57,074 nucleotides of DNA. Origin: Chrysophaeum taylorii (taxonomy: Eukaryota; Sar; Pelagophyceae; Pelagomonadales; Pelagomonadaceae). Under the pieces are notes generated by a model. That model saw nothing but the letters and a program-made list of their open reading frames with translations, searched no databases and was not told the origin of the DNA. The first letter of the stretch is position 1; every line of letters begins with the position of its first letter. A program made the translations under genes and the position numbers. This document shows positions 14,371-26,300 of this stretch, one piece after another. The stretch lies in contig JAQMWT010000241.1 in assembly GCA_029834535.1 (NCBI GenBank), positions 1 to 57,074 of the forward strand, given 5' to 3'.

Positions 14371-14863
14371 TGGAGAGATTTGACCCTCTCCGGGTGTACG
14401 GTAGAGACCGCGTGCGGTCTTAGGTGCGACTAGACCATTCCGCATGTCACGTGTTACTACACAAGGCAGGAATTAGCTCCTCACTTCCCCAGGCACAATA
14501 GGTCCCGTAGAAGCTTTCACACTGACAACGAGGCACAGAGCTGCTGCTATTCAAGCAACAGACTCAGGACCCTACGGCACGTAAGGGCGGATTTCTGAGG
14601 TCGGATGGATGAACCAGACGATCTCATTGTCTAGGTCAGTAGAAAGCGGACGGGAAGGGGCGAGGATGAGGGAAATCCGTATTAAGACGGAGAGAAAACC
14701 TTCATGAGAGAAAGAGGTGTGGTGTATGGTGCGAAGAGCTCCAGAGCGCCGTACATGTTATGAGTCAACTCTCTGGACCCCCTCAACGTGTGGGACATGT
14801 TTTCGACATGCCAGACGTTCTTGAAAGTGCACAGATTGTACACCAGACGTGAAACGTCGAACA
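14371..14863 (-). repeat. Copia family 2 LTR (element N1)
   Basis: This 493-bp LTR, read on the minus strand, starts TGTTCGACGTTTCACGTC and ends GGTCAAATCTCTCCA, so it has TG...CA ends. The plus-strand LTR of element B (37675-38155, 481 bp) and the interrupted one of N2 (16491-17400) are homologous. It follows the third ORF of N1 as a 3' LTR should. Confidence 0.85.
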
Positions 14864-14933
14864 ATTTTATTATAATTAATTAAAAACAAAACAAAACAAA
14901 CAAATAGACACAAGGGGACAAGGACTAGAACGT

Positions 14934-16488
14934 TTATGGCGAGCTGGAAGAATTGCGCGTGGTTGTATTACGCAAAGCCGTTTGGCCTACATTTGCAGGT
15001 GAACTGCAATCCAGTTCGTCTTCATCATCATCTTCTTCCAGTTTGCTGTCTACGTCACCAGCAGTATCATCTGGTTGCAGATTAGTCGCAATTTGAGGAG
15101 ATTTATCATCATCAGTGTCATCACCCGCATTTCCAACGTGATAGCGTACTGAGCGGAGGCATAATGGTAGACACATAAGAGACTGCAGCAGCTGCAGATA
15201 GTTGACGAAGATAGGAGACTAGTGTTATGACTCCATTAGCGTTTACTAGAGAGACTTGACGACTTCGAATAGCGTCTTCAAGCTGAATTTGTCGATTAGG
15301 GTCATCTTCTTCAACCTGTTGCATAGATCCCAGAATTCATTGGGAAACCAGCTGCGTTAGCTCGCAGATCACGGGCAAATAATTGTCTTGGAGGGTTTGT
15401 CGCGCAGATAAACGATCGTCTAAAAGAGCAAGATTCTTAGTATTCTGAACACAACGTTTTTTCTAAGTGTTCAGACTTTCCAGTGAGTTGGGCAATGATT
15501 TCGTGAGCAGAAGATAGCTGGCCTTGTGCGACCGAGAGCTGATTAGATAGTTCCACGATTTTGTTTCGAGAGCCTGCACTTTAGGCGTGCTATCAGAGAC
15601 TTCATCGGAAAAAAAGACACTTGTTGTCTTAGCAGGAGTAGTCATCACGTGTGTATCCAGGTTGAGATTAGAGAATGCTTTAATCTAAGTGGATGAGTAT
15701 GTGGCTTTTCAGAGTGCGTTAATGACATGTGTCTGATTTTCTGGATAATCCGGGGAAATATTCCAGAAAGGTGGGTGCAGCAGCAGAACCGGAAGATGAC
15801 TTTAATTCACGTTGTTTGACGGTGCACGACACGAATAAGTTAAGCAAAAGGTCAAGCAGTACTTCAGGGTTGCCAACGACAGCACATTCTTTTTGAATCG
15901 AATGAAGAAGCGACCAGAAGGTGATAAGATGTAACTTATGAGAGTCAACTGCGGAAGCTGGAGAAAGATAGATCCAGTGCCATCATTGGGACTCGTCAAA
16001 AAATAATCGCTGCTGATGTTTTGAGCATGTAACAGCGATAGGAGGGATTGTTTTAGTTGTTGATTAGTAGTGATGTTGTTGGAAAACCTGATGACTGCAG
16101 CGCGAAGATGCGCGAGGTAATCGTCCGAACATGGCAAGCGAGAAGTGTCCAGGCACGATTGAAGTAGTGGCGTGCCATGGGTTGACAAATTACAGATAGT
16201 ACACATTGTCAAATAGACTTGATGTGGCATATTAAACTTGTTCCTTTTGTGGCCATTGGAATTAAGATGGGTATGGACAAGTTCCATAGTTTCATCAGAA
16301 TTAACAACGTCCGTGGATCCAGTGGCGATTATAAAGGGTGTGCCAGAATCTTCCGGCGGGCATTTAGTACAGATAACAGACACCTTAGGAGTTGTGCCCA
16401 TAAAAGGAAAGTGAATGGCACGAATCCCGTTATTATTCGGTATAGCACTCAAATTCTGGACTAAATCAAAACCAGTACAGAAGAGTTC
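14934..16488 (-). pseudogene. Third ORF of copia-like element N1, truncated and frameshifted
   Basis: Minus-strand pieces align with the intact third ORF of element B. The N-terminal side (16488-15802) has CTKC, a HLNSNGHKRNKF zinc-like half and a second pair CTICNLSTHG, then HLRAAVIRFSNNI and FLQLP. The middle is broken by frameshifts at about 15650-15800. The C-terminal side has AAVSYVSTIMPPLSTL (15121-15324), an acidic run, and the end LRNTTTRNSSSS (14934). The N-terminus is cut exactly where the N2 LTR ends (16491). Function is unknown; see the intact copy at 35628-37640. Confidence 0.75.
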
Positions 16489-16490
16489 CT

Positions 16491-17400
16491 AGAGAGATTG
16501 ACCCTCTCCGGGTACATGGTAGAGGCCGCGTGCGGTCTTAGGCGTGTACAGACCATTCCGCTTGTCACATGCTACAACACAAGGCAGGGATTTAGGCTCC
16601 TAACTTCTCAGGGACATTAGATCCCATGGAAGCTTTCACACTGACAACGAGGGACAGAGCTTCTGCTAATTAAGCAAAAGACTCTGTGCCTGACGGCACG
16701 CACCTGGAGGATTTCTCCTTGTCAGAAGAGAAGCTCTAGATAATTCTCATACCTAGATAAGAAAACAATGCGGAAGGGGCGGGGTAAGCATGAGGGAAAG
16801 CCGTATTAATTCGGAGAGAAAACCCTCATGAAGATGGTGTGTGAGAAAAGGTGCGAAGTGCTCCAGAGTGTCATATACTAACTAACTAACTAATTAACTT
16901 CAGACCTCTCCCGAGCATGGGAGCCAGGCCGGACAGGCAGGAGCCGATCCGGAATCACAGAGGAAAATCGCGCAGTTGGGGCAGAGGCGAGGGACGAGGA
17001 CTCGTTGATGACGGACCGCCACTGCGCGCGGTCTTGTGCGAAGTCGTGCAAAAGCGTCGCAGGCCGCAAACGTGTTGGTCCACGAACAATCGACCTGTCC
17101 GTCGCGTTCTGCCCAACCGAGCGAACCCCATCCCAGCGCGGACTTTCCGGGTGCTAACCGGCCAGCCCGGGAGGCGAGCAGGCACCGTCTCACTCCGGGA
17201 CGGCCGGGACCGCCGCAGGGAGCAAGCGTGTTAGGCGCCGTCCTCCATCGCAACCAACGGTTAGCGATCGCAGGGTTAGTGATTGTCATATACATTACGA
17301 GTCAACTCTCAGGGCCCCCTCAACATGTGGAAGATGCTTTATGCATCCCAGACGTTCATGAGACTGCGAAGATTGTGCACTGGACGTGAAACGTCAAACA
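16491..17400 (-). repeat. Copia family 2 LTR (element N2), interrupted by a retroposon
   Basis: Outside the 405-bp insertion at 16879-17283 it aligns with the N1 LTR from end to end. It starts TGTTTGACGTTTCACGTCC (minus strand, 17400), and its far end reads GGTCAATCTCTC next to the truncated N1 ORF. N2 therefore inserted into N1. The other N2 LTR and the rest of N1 are not in the window. Confidence 0.85.
16879..17283 (-). mobile_element. SINE-like retroposon with (TTAG)n tail, copy 1
   Basis: A 405-bp insertion in the N2 LTR is flanked by the perfect 10-bp duplication TGTCATATAC (16869-16878 and 17284-17293). On the minus strand it begins near CACTAACCCTGCGATCGC and ends in TTAGTTAGTTAG, a short-repeat tail typical of target-primed retrotransposition. 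The body is GC-rich and open in several frames, but no known protein is encoded. A second copy lies at 22389-22790, and part of its sequence recurs in the macrosatellite. A truncated 3' end of a LINE is the other possibility. Confidence 0.8.
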
Positions 17401-17428
17401 ATTAAACAAAACTAAACTAAACATAGAG

Positions 17429-18312
17429 TTAAAGTTGTGGTGAAGGGGAGGCTGAATCGCGAGTGGCTATATTACGTAGCGCATTCCGATCCGTCATCGA
17501 AGGAGAGCTACAATCCAACTCTGTGTCTTCATCAGCTTGTTCAATTTTATCTGCGTTGTGATTCGGGGTCGCGGATTCATCTCTAACAGTACTGCCCAAA
17601 GCGGCAACATCATCAAAGTCGAACAGCTTGGAAAGCGGTGGCATAACAGATGACACATAGGAGAGAGCAGCAGCAGGTTGCATGACACGAAGATTAGATG
17701 CTAGAGTTAAGCTGTTAGTTGCATCGGACATGGCCTCATGCAGGCCAATAGCTGCGTTTTCGAGTTGAGCTCGTTGATCCTCATCAGTAACTTTATCGAT
17801 TGATTGTTCAAAGGATGACAGCATCGAACGCGAGACAGCATGAGTGAGTTCAGCAAGTGCGGGTAAGGTTGCACACAAGTGCACCTGCTGCTTAGACAGA
17901 CGATCATCTAGAAGCGTCTGATTCTTTGTAATGTTAGTGAACTGCGCATGAAATGACTCCGATTTAGCCTGTTGATCGTATACGCGACCGTGTAAGAGCT
18001 TCAAGGCCTTAGTATTGTCGGTAAGCTGAGCAACAGCTTGTTCCATTTTAACAGCAAATTGGCCCATGGAACCTTGCATTGTTGATAATTTATCTTGTAG
18101 TTCTTGCAGTGTTGATAGTTTATCTTGTAGTTCGGTGACGGTTTGAGACAGGTTGGTAACTTTGGTTTCAAGTGCCTCTATTGCATCAGAGGTACTGTCT
18201 GATGATTCGTCCGCAGAAAAGGTACTAAATTTAGCGTGTACCTGTTCATCTTCAGTCGGCTTTGAAGCAGCAAATGCGTCAATAATTATCGAAGGGTATC
18301 CAACTTGAACAA
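17429..18312 (-). pseudogene. Third ORF of copia-like element N2, C-terminal part
   Basis: The frame is open from about 18079 to a stop at 17429, with more homology up to 18312 (LKNVLVQVGYPSIIIDAF). It carries heptad-like sequence (EQAVAQLTDNTKALKLLHGR), then GLHEAMSDA and LSYVSSVMPPLSKL, an acidic stretch, and the end NALRNIATRDSASPS. All match the C-terminal half of the third ORF in element B. It is cut at 18312 by the AAGTTTGRTCA-rich element. Confidence 0.8.
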
Positions 18313-18391
18313 GAACATTTTTAAGAGGGATCGGTCAAGTTTGGTCAACAAGTTTGGTCAATTTCTTTCAAGTTTGCTCAATTTAATCCTT

Positions 18392-19689
18392 ACTACTAAT
18401 CGACAGATGTTTGTCTGTCTGTTTGTCTGTTTGTTTGTTTGTTTGTCTTTAAATGTCGACTGCTAAGAGGGGGGTGTGTGTGTGGGGAGCATGAAGGATG
18501 TGGGTGGGTTTGTGGGGTATGAGGGATGTGCCTGACGGGCGGAGATAAGTACGCGGGACCTAGTCGGGGTCATCGCCGAGGCGTGGGGTGGGCGAAGAGA
18601 GGACGGGCCCCGCCCGTAGGTCGTACGCATGCTGCCGCCGGACGTATGTGCGACGAAGGGTGACGTCCTGCTGGGATCGGGCGGCCTGGGTGGGGTTTGT
18701 TTGTTTGTCCCTCGATTTAGGGTAAGGATCAGGTAGGCGCGCGAGCCAGACAGTGATCCTCCAAGCCGTCTACGGCGACCTCGCAGACTATTTCCACGAC
18801 CCGCGGCGGCTCTTTCGGCGCGCCATTCTCACGCCCCGTCGAAACGATGTTGTCGATGCTGACAACGCGCGCATGACCGCGGCCTTTTTTTCCCGGAGAC
18901 GAGGCGTCGGAGTTCTTTTCGGCCGACTAGGTTGGGTCGGAAGACGACGCCTCGCTCTTTACAGTCGAGTTTTCGACTCCCTGACAACCAACGGCATGCT
19001 GACTTTGATCGCGAGCTTAACTTCGCAACCTCGACCCGTCGTACGGCCATTGCAATGGTACCAGATACATGATCGATCGTGTCGTGTCACTGAGGCTCCT
19101 CCAACCTGTATCCCTTAAGGCCCGCCTACGCCAAACGATCAACAAGAGCCAGGGCCAGACGCCCCGCGAGGTCGGCGTCCTCTTGCCCAAGCCCGTCTTC
19201 TGTCACGTCCAGCTCTACGTGGCTCTCTGTCGATGGGCAACCCCGTGGATATGCTCTTCTGCGTCGACGACTCCACCCTACCCCACACGTGCTGCGCCAT
19301 ACCGATAAGCCCCCTCCCGGCGTCTACGCGCGCACTGTAGGTGAACTTACTGGGGCCAGGTGAACTTACTGGGGTTTGAGATTGGGACTAGGTGAATATA
19401 GTGACCAGGTGAACTTACTGGGACCAAGTGAACTTACTGGGGTTTTTAGAGTGAACGCAAAGGCTAGCGGCGTGTACGGATCAAAGCAGCTTAGATTGGC
19501 GGAGGTGAGAGCGACGAGCTCGAAGGAGAGTGGGGTGAGTGGGTGTGAGCACGAGTGGGTTTACGCCGAACTTACTGGGGTTAGAGATTGGGACTAGGTG
19601 AACTTACTGACCAGGTGAACGTAACGGGACCAGGTGAACTTACTGGGGTTAGAGATTGGGACTAGGTGAACTTACTGGCCTGCACTTGT
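18392..19689 (+). mobile_element. Helitron helicase 3' remnant with tandem repeats, copy 2
   Basis: Both ends are shared with 8110-9207. This copy has about 270 bp extra near its 5' end (a GT-rich stretch, then 18530-18690). The helicase piece is better preserved. VYGDLADYFHDPRRLFRRAIL and TPRRNDVVDADNARMT are in one frame from 18753. After a frameshift, TINKSQGQTPREVGVLLPKP and VFCHVQLYVAL follow (19130-19230). These are motifs V/VI of PIF1-like Helitron helicases. The Rep domain and the ATPase Walker motifs are missing. Confidence 0.8.
19337..19680 (+). repeat. AGGTGAACTTACTGG tandem and dispersed repeats, copy 2
   Basis: Same unit and spacers as in copy 1, with a few changes (AGGTGAATATAGTG, AAGTGAACTTACTGG). 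The block ends at the shared terminus GGCCTGCACTTGT. Confidence 0.85.
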
Positions 19690-20825
19690 GTATGTTTAAG
19701 GAAAAATTCACAAGTGTGGTCACTTTCAATAGAAGTTTGATCAGCTAAGTCTGGTCACTCCGATGTTGCATTAAGTTTGATCAATCAGCCCTTCAAGTTT
19801 GATTAATAGCCTTGTAAGTTTGGTCAACAAGTTTGATCACGACTCCTCAAACTTCCACGGTATTGACCAAACTTTGGTTTTTAAAATCAAACTTAAGGAG
19901 GCTTTTTAAGGGGGCGCGTAAGCGCTTTTGGTGCGAAAGTGCTTTAAAAACGAGAGCTAGGTGGTGCAGCTACGCAGAATCTACCGTGGCGTTACACGCT
20001 CGGCATGGGACCCCCCCGTGACCGCCTTAGAAGGAGATCCTAAGACAGCGCGGCGATACGCCAGGAGAGCGGGTAGCGACGCGCGGCCTCGAGAGCAGAT
20101 TCCCACGGCTTGTTGTACTTAAGCTGGGCCCATTCTCGTACCTTCCATCGTTCGTAGAAGCCACCCAAACCGCGACTCACCACGGTGGTATTGCCGTGGT
20201 CGTACGTCATTCTTCAGCGACAAGCGGACATCAGACACCAGACTTACATGGTCTGCGTGAGACGGATCACCCCATTCTACATCCCGAAATCCGAGAGGGA
20301 GCGCGTCTTTGATAATCGACTCGGGGTCGAGAACGCGAAACTCGACGACCTCGAGAAACTGCGCGAGCAACGGCCCTGGCGCACCCAAAGATTGTAGTCC
20401 CACACTTGTGTGGGACCGTACAGGACCACGTTCAGGAGTTCCTCACCGTCGCGTACCCGATCCGGAGTTAGCTGCCCAGCTTGGACATGGGACAGCAACG
20501 CGAACACGTGCCGTTACGCCTGCATAAACAACTCGCACGACCGTAAGTGAACACCTCTCTATCCTCCTCCTCCTCCTCGAGCATCTCGACAACCCCGCCC
20601 CCGGCGCGAAGGGATGTCAAGATCCTCTCTCCGGAAGATCGCTGACACCAGTGTCACACCACCCCTGTAATTCTAACCCAGTCATCAGTACAAGCCTCAA
20701 ATATGACAAGTTTGATGTGATTGTTCGAAATTTGATCACACCAAATTGAATTAGGTTTGATCACGAAAAGCAAAGAGTCTTGTCACTTACATGCAAGTTT
20801 GATTACTCGCGCAGAGCATTTAGCA

Positions 20826-21232
20826 AGCAGTGGTAAAGTCACCTGGGAAACCATCCCGTCTCATCATGAACGTCTGGAAGTATTTAATTCGGGGAATGAA
20901 AAGGTATGTTCCCTATATCCTCAGAACACGACAGGCGGCATCTAGAACTACACGAGAAAGGAAAAGTGTATTGTGCTAAATACCTCGGGACGCGCTAGAC
21001 CATGATGATGAGCTTAAGCACAAATCAGAGGACTATTTGATTGTGTAGGAAGGAAGAAGAAGGGTAAGGAAGAGATCACGATCTCAACGGACGGATAAGG
21101 GTAAGAGGCAGCAGATTTTTCTGCCCCCCCCCTCGAGATGTCTCAAGCGCAAGGTGCGACTGTAGAGCATCTCTTGAGAATGATGATGATGAAGAAAAAA
21201 GAAATAGAAGGAATACAGTCTTGATGGTCACA
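20826..21232 (-). repeat. Copia family 1 LTR (element M1)
   Basis: This LTR of about 407 bp, read on the minus strand, starts TGTGACCATCAAG. It contains CATCTCGAGGGGGGGGG, TCCGTCCGTTGAGATCG and CAAATAGTCCTCTGATTTG, and runs to GAGACGGGATGG and TACCACTGC. It matches the interrupted LTR of element C (44260 to about 46040). The last few bases are ambiguous. It follows the M1 third ORF, as a 3' LTR should. Confidence 0.8.
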
Positions 21233-21909
21233 AATGTCACATACGAAGCATCAAGAGTATAGAAGGGTCTTAGGACTTGGACTTGGTGGAGCTGAGAGTC
21301 GATTTGACCCTTTTGAACAGAACATTAAGAAACGCAGATACAACAGACAGTGTGTTAGGATTATCAATCATCGTCAGCTTCTGCTGTAAGGTGGTGAACA
21401 CCAATAGCTGAATGATGTGGTGCCAAGAGAAGGGTGAGTGCAAGTAGAGCATTCAGTATGGATGGCGACAGAGAATCTAGTTGAAAGGTGTCCAGTTGGT
21501 TTTCCAAAAAAAGTTGGACTTGGCGAACGAAGATAGAAGAGTCTTCAGATTCACATGAGAGCGGACGGAATGCTCTGAAGCATGAGAGCAACTTGTCACG
21601 TAGATGAAGGAGGTGATCGTCCGGGGAGGAGTGGTTGGCAGCATGTTGGTCATGAGCGGTGAGTGTTAAGCGAGACAAGAGCTATGTGATCTTGTACAGT
21701 GTATAAGTAGCACGTGGGTGTTGGCTGTAGGATGGAAGAGCCGGTTCTCCAGGGAGGTGATTGAAGCAACGGCAGCCTCGGTAATATAGATTCGAAGAGT
21801 TTCCTGGAGTTGGTCGACTTGTTGGCACAAGACGTCGAAATCAGCAAGCGAAGCAGAAGACGTAGGTAACGATGGCGAAGATATCTCCAGAGTAGCGTCT
21901 AGCGTGGAG

Positions 21910-21930
21910 TAGTTTAACGACGTTTCGGTC
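21910..21930 (-). repeat. 21-bp motif, M1 copy 3 (inside third ORF)
   Basis: Minus strand GACCGAAACGTCGTTAAACT plus A, read as (T)ETSLNY in the third ORF. It is identical, synonymous sites included, to the copies at 40296 and 43460 in element C. Confidence 0.9.
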
Positions 21931-22388
21931 AACGTTAAAAAAAGGGGTGCAGGAAGTCTTAATGTTCTGCCTGAGTATAAGTGTGGCCGAACATTACATC
22001 CCGGAGTGATAGCGGTTCTGTATCTTCAGAGGATGATGCGTAGTCGTCAAGATGTTATACACGCGATCGAGCAACAGTAGTAATCAAATGCTGAATGGAT
22101 GGCTTGTATAGCCTGAGCTGTGCGACTCTGTGTTCGAACACGAGTCACAAGTAAACTGATCGGTGTTGTGACAATGGGGATGTGACCATTCTTCTTATGG
22201 TCGTCCGTGTTGAGGTGACTCAGCACTTCAGTGGGGAGTTCACGAGGTGTTTGTGCCTTGGAACTGTACGTGGTCGAGACTAGGAAAGTCGGTTATCAAC
22301 GATCATTGAGGCACTGCGCACAGAAAAGGAATGCGATAAAATGAAACGTTCGCGTTTGGGGCCTCTGTAATCAGTCGTAGAGTTGCTC

Positions 22389-22790
22389 CTAACCCTGCGA
22401 TCGCTAACCGTTGGTTGCGATGGAGGACGGCGCCTAGCACGCTTGCTCCCTGCGGCGGCCCCGGCCGTCCCGGAGTGAGACGGTGCCTGCTCGCCTCCCG
22501 GGCTGGCCGGTTAGCACCCGGAAAGTCCGCGCTGGGATGGGGTTCGCTCGGTCGGGCAGAACGCGACGGACAGGTCGATTGTTCGCGGACCAACACGTCC
22601 GCGGCCTGCGACGCTTTTGCACGACCTCGCACAAGACCGCGCGCAGTGGCGGTCCACCATCAACAAGTCCGTCCTCGTCCGTCGCCCTGCCCCAACTGCG
22701 TGATTTTCCTCTGTGATTCCGTACCGGCTCTTGCCGGTCCGGCCTGGCTCCCATGCTCGGGAGAGGTCTGAAGTTAGTTAGTTAGTTAGT
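22389..22790 (+). mobile_element. SINE-like retroposon with (TTAG)n tail, copy 2
   Basis: This is a second copy of the element at 16879-17283, here on the plus strand. It begins near CTAACCCTGCGATCGCTAACC and ends GAAGTTAGTTAGTTAGTTAG. It breaks the M1 third ORF between codons matching residues on either side in element C. A clear target-site duplication was not found, unlike copy 1. Confidence 0.75.
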
Positions 22791-23276
22791 AGCAGCCAAT
22801 AGAAGCAATAGCAGGAGCAGCTTCCCAAAGTATAGTAATGGGTAAGCGCATGGATATGAATGTGGTCAGGTCTACAAACAACGAAAAGTCAGTAGACTCA
22901 TAGGTCAGTGTGAGTTCCACTCGCATACAAGAAGAGAGAAATGGGGTGACAGGGTCACGGAAGTTCTCAAGGAGAGAGACTCGTCGCTCGTAAGCAGCAT
23001 AGTCAACACTGAGGCCGTCCTGGAACGTCAGCGACTGAGGTGAGATATGCACGGCTGGTGTCGGTGCAACCGCAGCAGCCAGTGTGGTAGCAGTAGTAGC
23101 AGTCATGGTTCGTTGCTTTTGCAACAACCTGGGGGAAGGTTCGGCCGTGGAGAGCGAGAAAGGACTGTCCTTCAACCGACTAGGGAGATGCCGCGGCCAC
23201 GGGAGTGCCAAGAAAAGACATGAGCAACACTCGCACGCGTACAAAAATTTGTGGCAAAAGAAGGTAAGGCCAGGGC

Positions 23277-23297
23277 TAGTTTAACGACGTTGCGGTC
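23277..23297 (-). repeat. 21-bp motif, M1 copy 2 (after pol stop)
   Basis: Minus strand GACCGCAACGTCGTTAAACT plus A, lying 18 nt past the M1 pol stop codon and in the same frame (TATSLN then TAG). It sits between pol and the third ORF, as in elements C and B. Confidence 0.9.
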
Positions 23298-23314
23298 ACT
23301 AGAGTTAGGCATCT

Positions 23315-26300
23315 TCAATCCTGTAAAGGCTTGTCGTCAGAGGCATGATGCATACCGAGTAGAGAACGAAAAGTGGAGAACTCAGCAGCAAGTGGCTTTG
23401 TAAAACCATCCGCCACGTTTAGCTTGCCGGGAACATGATGGACTCGTATTTTCTGTAGCGAGATGTACTCACGGATTTAAACCATCTGGTCGACAGTGCC
23501 TTGGATCGAGAGGACCCATCTGGGTTATTAGAGGTGTGAACAGCGGCAGCATTGTCAGACAAGAGAGGTAGGCTTCTGATGAAGCGCATATCTTCAGCAA
23601 TTGGGTTGTCATTGTCATCGAAGTCAACAGGGTCAGCGGTGTTCTCACCATTAGCATTGTTGACGTAGAAGGGGGGGGTTGACGACAAAGGAGAGTTCCA
23701 ACAACAGCTTGCGTAGCCAAACAGCTTCATCAGCACAAATACTGAGGGCAATCAACTCAGCTTCGTGAGTTGAGCAGGAGACAATCGGTTGAAGTTTGCT
23801 TTTCCAACCAATAAGGCAGTTGAAAAGATAGAAGACAAACCCGGTGGTAGATTTCCTATCTTCCTGTGCTAAGGAAGGGGCATTGTCAGCGTCAACCATG
23901 GCAACTAAGGGATCAAACTGTCCAGTAGATACATCCTGCGGTTGGTAGTCGACCACAGTGGATAGATCAATTCGATTAGCGGAGACAGTGCGAAGGTGAG
24001 CTTCAATGGCATTACCTTTAGGATGGAACCAGAGGCGAAGTGAGCGGTTTTCCGGCTTCTTGAGGTAGCGAAGCAAATGCTCTAGCATTTGGACGTGAAC
24101 ATACGTGGGTGCATGCATACCACGCGAACATCTGCCCAAGGCTTGCGAGAAGTCAGGTCTGCAGGCAACTTGCATGAACACCAGCTTGCCAAGGAGGGTG
24201 GCAAAGTGCGAATTGATGTACAACTCTGTTTCAGAGCTGGGAGTGCCATCTTTATACTTGAAGGACGATGACATAGGATATTTAAGCGGGGTCAGTTGCT
24301 GCAAGACTGGGTGATCAGCGAAGAGTTCATCCAGCTTGGCTTGCACATCCAGAGAAATGGAACCGTCAGATGTGCGACACACACGCATGCCGTTTGTGGA
24401 GGGCATCCTGTAATTCAGTACGAAGAGGGTCGTCATTGGACACAATAACAATGTCGTCTACAGACAGACTGCATACGACGAACTTAGCATGTGCGGATAC
24501 TCGAGCATATAGGCAAGAGTCCGAATGCAGGCGTTTGTAGCGAAGGCTACGGAAGAAGCCGTCTATCTCTTTGTTCCAAAGAGATGGTGATTGCCGAAGT
24601 CCATAAAGTGACTTCAGCAGTTTCGGTAGACGTCGGCCCTTGTACTTAGCGTCATCGGGGTCGATAAGCTTGATGCCGTCTGGTAACTGAACATAGACGT
24701 TGGCATCAATGTCAGACTGAACGAAGGCGTTCGGGACGTCTGCATGGTAGACAGGCAATTGCTTGTATGCTGCAATAGCTAGTAGTACCCGGATTGCGGT
24801 CATGGTGGCCATGGGGCTGAAGGTGCCAAAGAAATCGGCGCCAAGAGATGCTAGGAAGCCACGTAGCACGAGGCGAGCCTTGTGCTTGACGTATTTGCCT
24901 GCAGAGTCTGTTTTAATCTTCAGCACCATCCTGCTGTCAATAGGACGAGAGACACCGTCGGGTAAGGAAAGTTTGAAGCAGCCAAAGCGGATAATGTCGT
25001 GGAGTTCCTTGGCGATGGCCTTGAGGTAGGCGTGCCTGTTTTCAGGCGACAAACCGTGGAGGCACTTGAGTTTATATTCGTCAATGGAAACGTCAGCTTC
25101 TTGGACCTTATTCTCGTCAGGGAGACGTCGTCAGGACCAACAATGGCTGGTGAATTATAGTTTAGCGACGTTGCGGTCGAGGCAGTGTGCGCAACTTCGG
25201 GATAAGCGGAAACAGCGTCAGTAGGAGGAGTAGGAGAAGCAGATTCCAGTTGAATATGGATAGTAGGGTCGGTGTGTAAGACCTGGGTGATAAACTCTGT
25301 AGAGACCAGAAGGTATTCCTCCAAGTCAGCCAGAGATGCAGAAGTAGCGCCAAACTCGGAGGAGTTGTGATCAATAAAGCTGGTCGGGGCCAGGTACGTA
25401 AGTGCATATTGTAAGGAAGAAGTGCCAAAGGCAGCAGCGTGTTCAGTGAACGCAGATAAAAGGGGCTGAGGAATGGGGCACGTGGGTGAACCATCAGCAG
25501 TTAAAAAGGTTGCAGCTGGGATGCTGGATGCGCACTTGGCGTGGGCGAAGTAACCATCGACGTGCGGGTAGCGGGCAAGTAAGTCAGTACGCAACGGGAG
25601 AAGAAGACGAGCTAACAACGCATGTTCCCCCTCTGAGCAGATAGCAGACCAGAGGATACCACCACTGAGATGAAGGGCGGAGAGGGCGGGAGACTTGAAC
25701 GTAAGAAAGTGGTGGCGAAGATCCCAGCGGAAATCGGCGAGTTTGCAACCAGCGGCTTTGTAAGCACCAATAGTAGACGCTTGTAGCCGGGCTTGGATAG
25801 TTTTCATAGAAGTGGCCTTGAGGGTGTTGGGCTGTTTGGAACCTGGGACAAGAATGAGGTCATCTTGTGCAAAAAGGTCTTTGTAAGAAGGAAGCAAGGG
25901 CGGCGGTGACATAGAGCCAGAATCGTCGGCGAGAATGTTAGAAGAGGGAGAAGAGGCAGGAGCAGGGGACGAAGAAGGAGCTGAAGGAGGTGGGGAGTGC
26001 CCCCTCTGAGGATGAGGAGTCCGTGTCCCCCTCTGAATGACATGGTCGTGGATAGCGGTGTGGGGTGTGGGCGAGAAAGGCGCGGGAGGAGCGTGAGGCG
26101 GAGGAGCAAGTTCAGGATCAGGAGTAGGATGCTGAAGCATGTAGAGGAATTGCAGCTTGGACGAAACACGAATTTGTCCGTTTTCAGGGTTGAGGACGAC
26201 GTCAGCGAGATGGTCGACGCGTGGGGAGACGAGCGGGTTTTGCGCGTTGGCGCAACAGAAATACAGATATTTGCGGCGGCACGGTTCCCACTTGTGGTGT

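Larger units (their letters stand above)
18313..20825. mobile_element. AAGTTTGRTCA-rich element, host of Helitron copy 2
   Basis: Dispersed copies of a motif near AAGTTTGATCA/AAGTTTGGTCA lie at both margins (18330-18385, 19730-19875 and 20700-20805), in both orientations. It abuts a truncated copia ORF on the left and a copia LTR on the right. Repeated subterminal motifs of this sort are typical of cut-and-paste DNA transposons, where the transposase binds them. No terminal inverted repeat or transposase was recognised. Minus-strand frames at 20119-20507 are open but unfamiliar. The Helitron remnant at 18392-19689 sits inside it. Confidence 0.5.
21270..23250 (-). pseudogene. Third ORF of copia-like element M1, interrupted
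   Basis: The N-terminal part (about 23106-22791, likely ATG at 23106) has a Thr/Ala-rich start and VDYAAYERRV, and ends APAIASIGCY, matching element C (APAIHATLCY). A retroposon (22389-22790) then splits it. The remainder, with frameshifts, includes TETSLNY (21910-21930), ENRLFHPTANTHVLLIH and LFLENQLDTFQLDSLSPSIL, matching the C-terminal part of C. It lies between the M1 pol stop (23315) and the M1 LTR. The protein is not made intact. Confidence 0.75.

Noticed and set aside
20119..20507. Transposase gene of the AAGTTTGRTCA element
   Set aside because: Open frames are short and overlapping, and no DDE, hAT or other transposase motif could be read.
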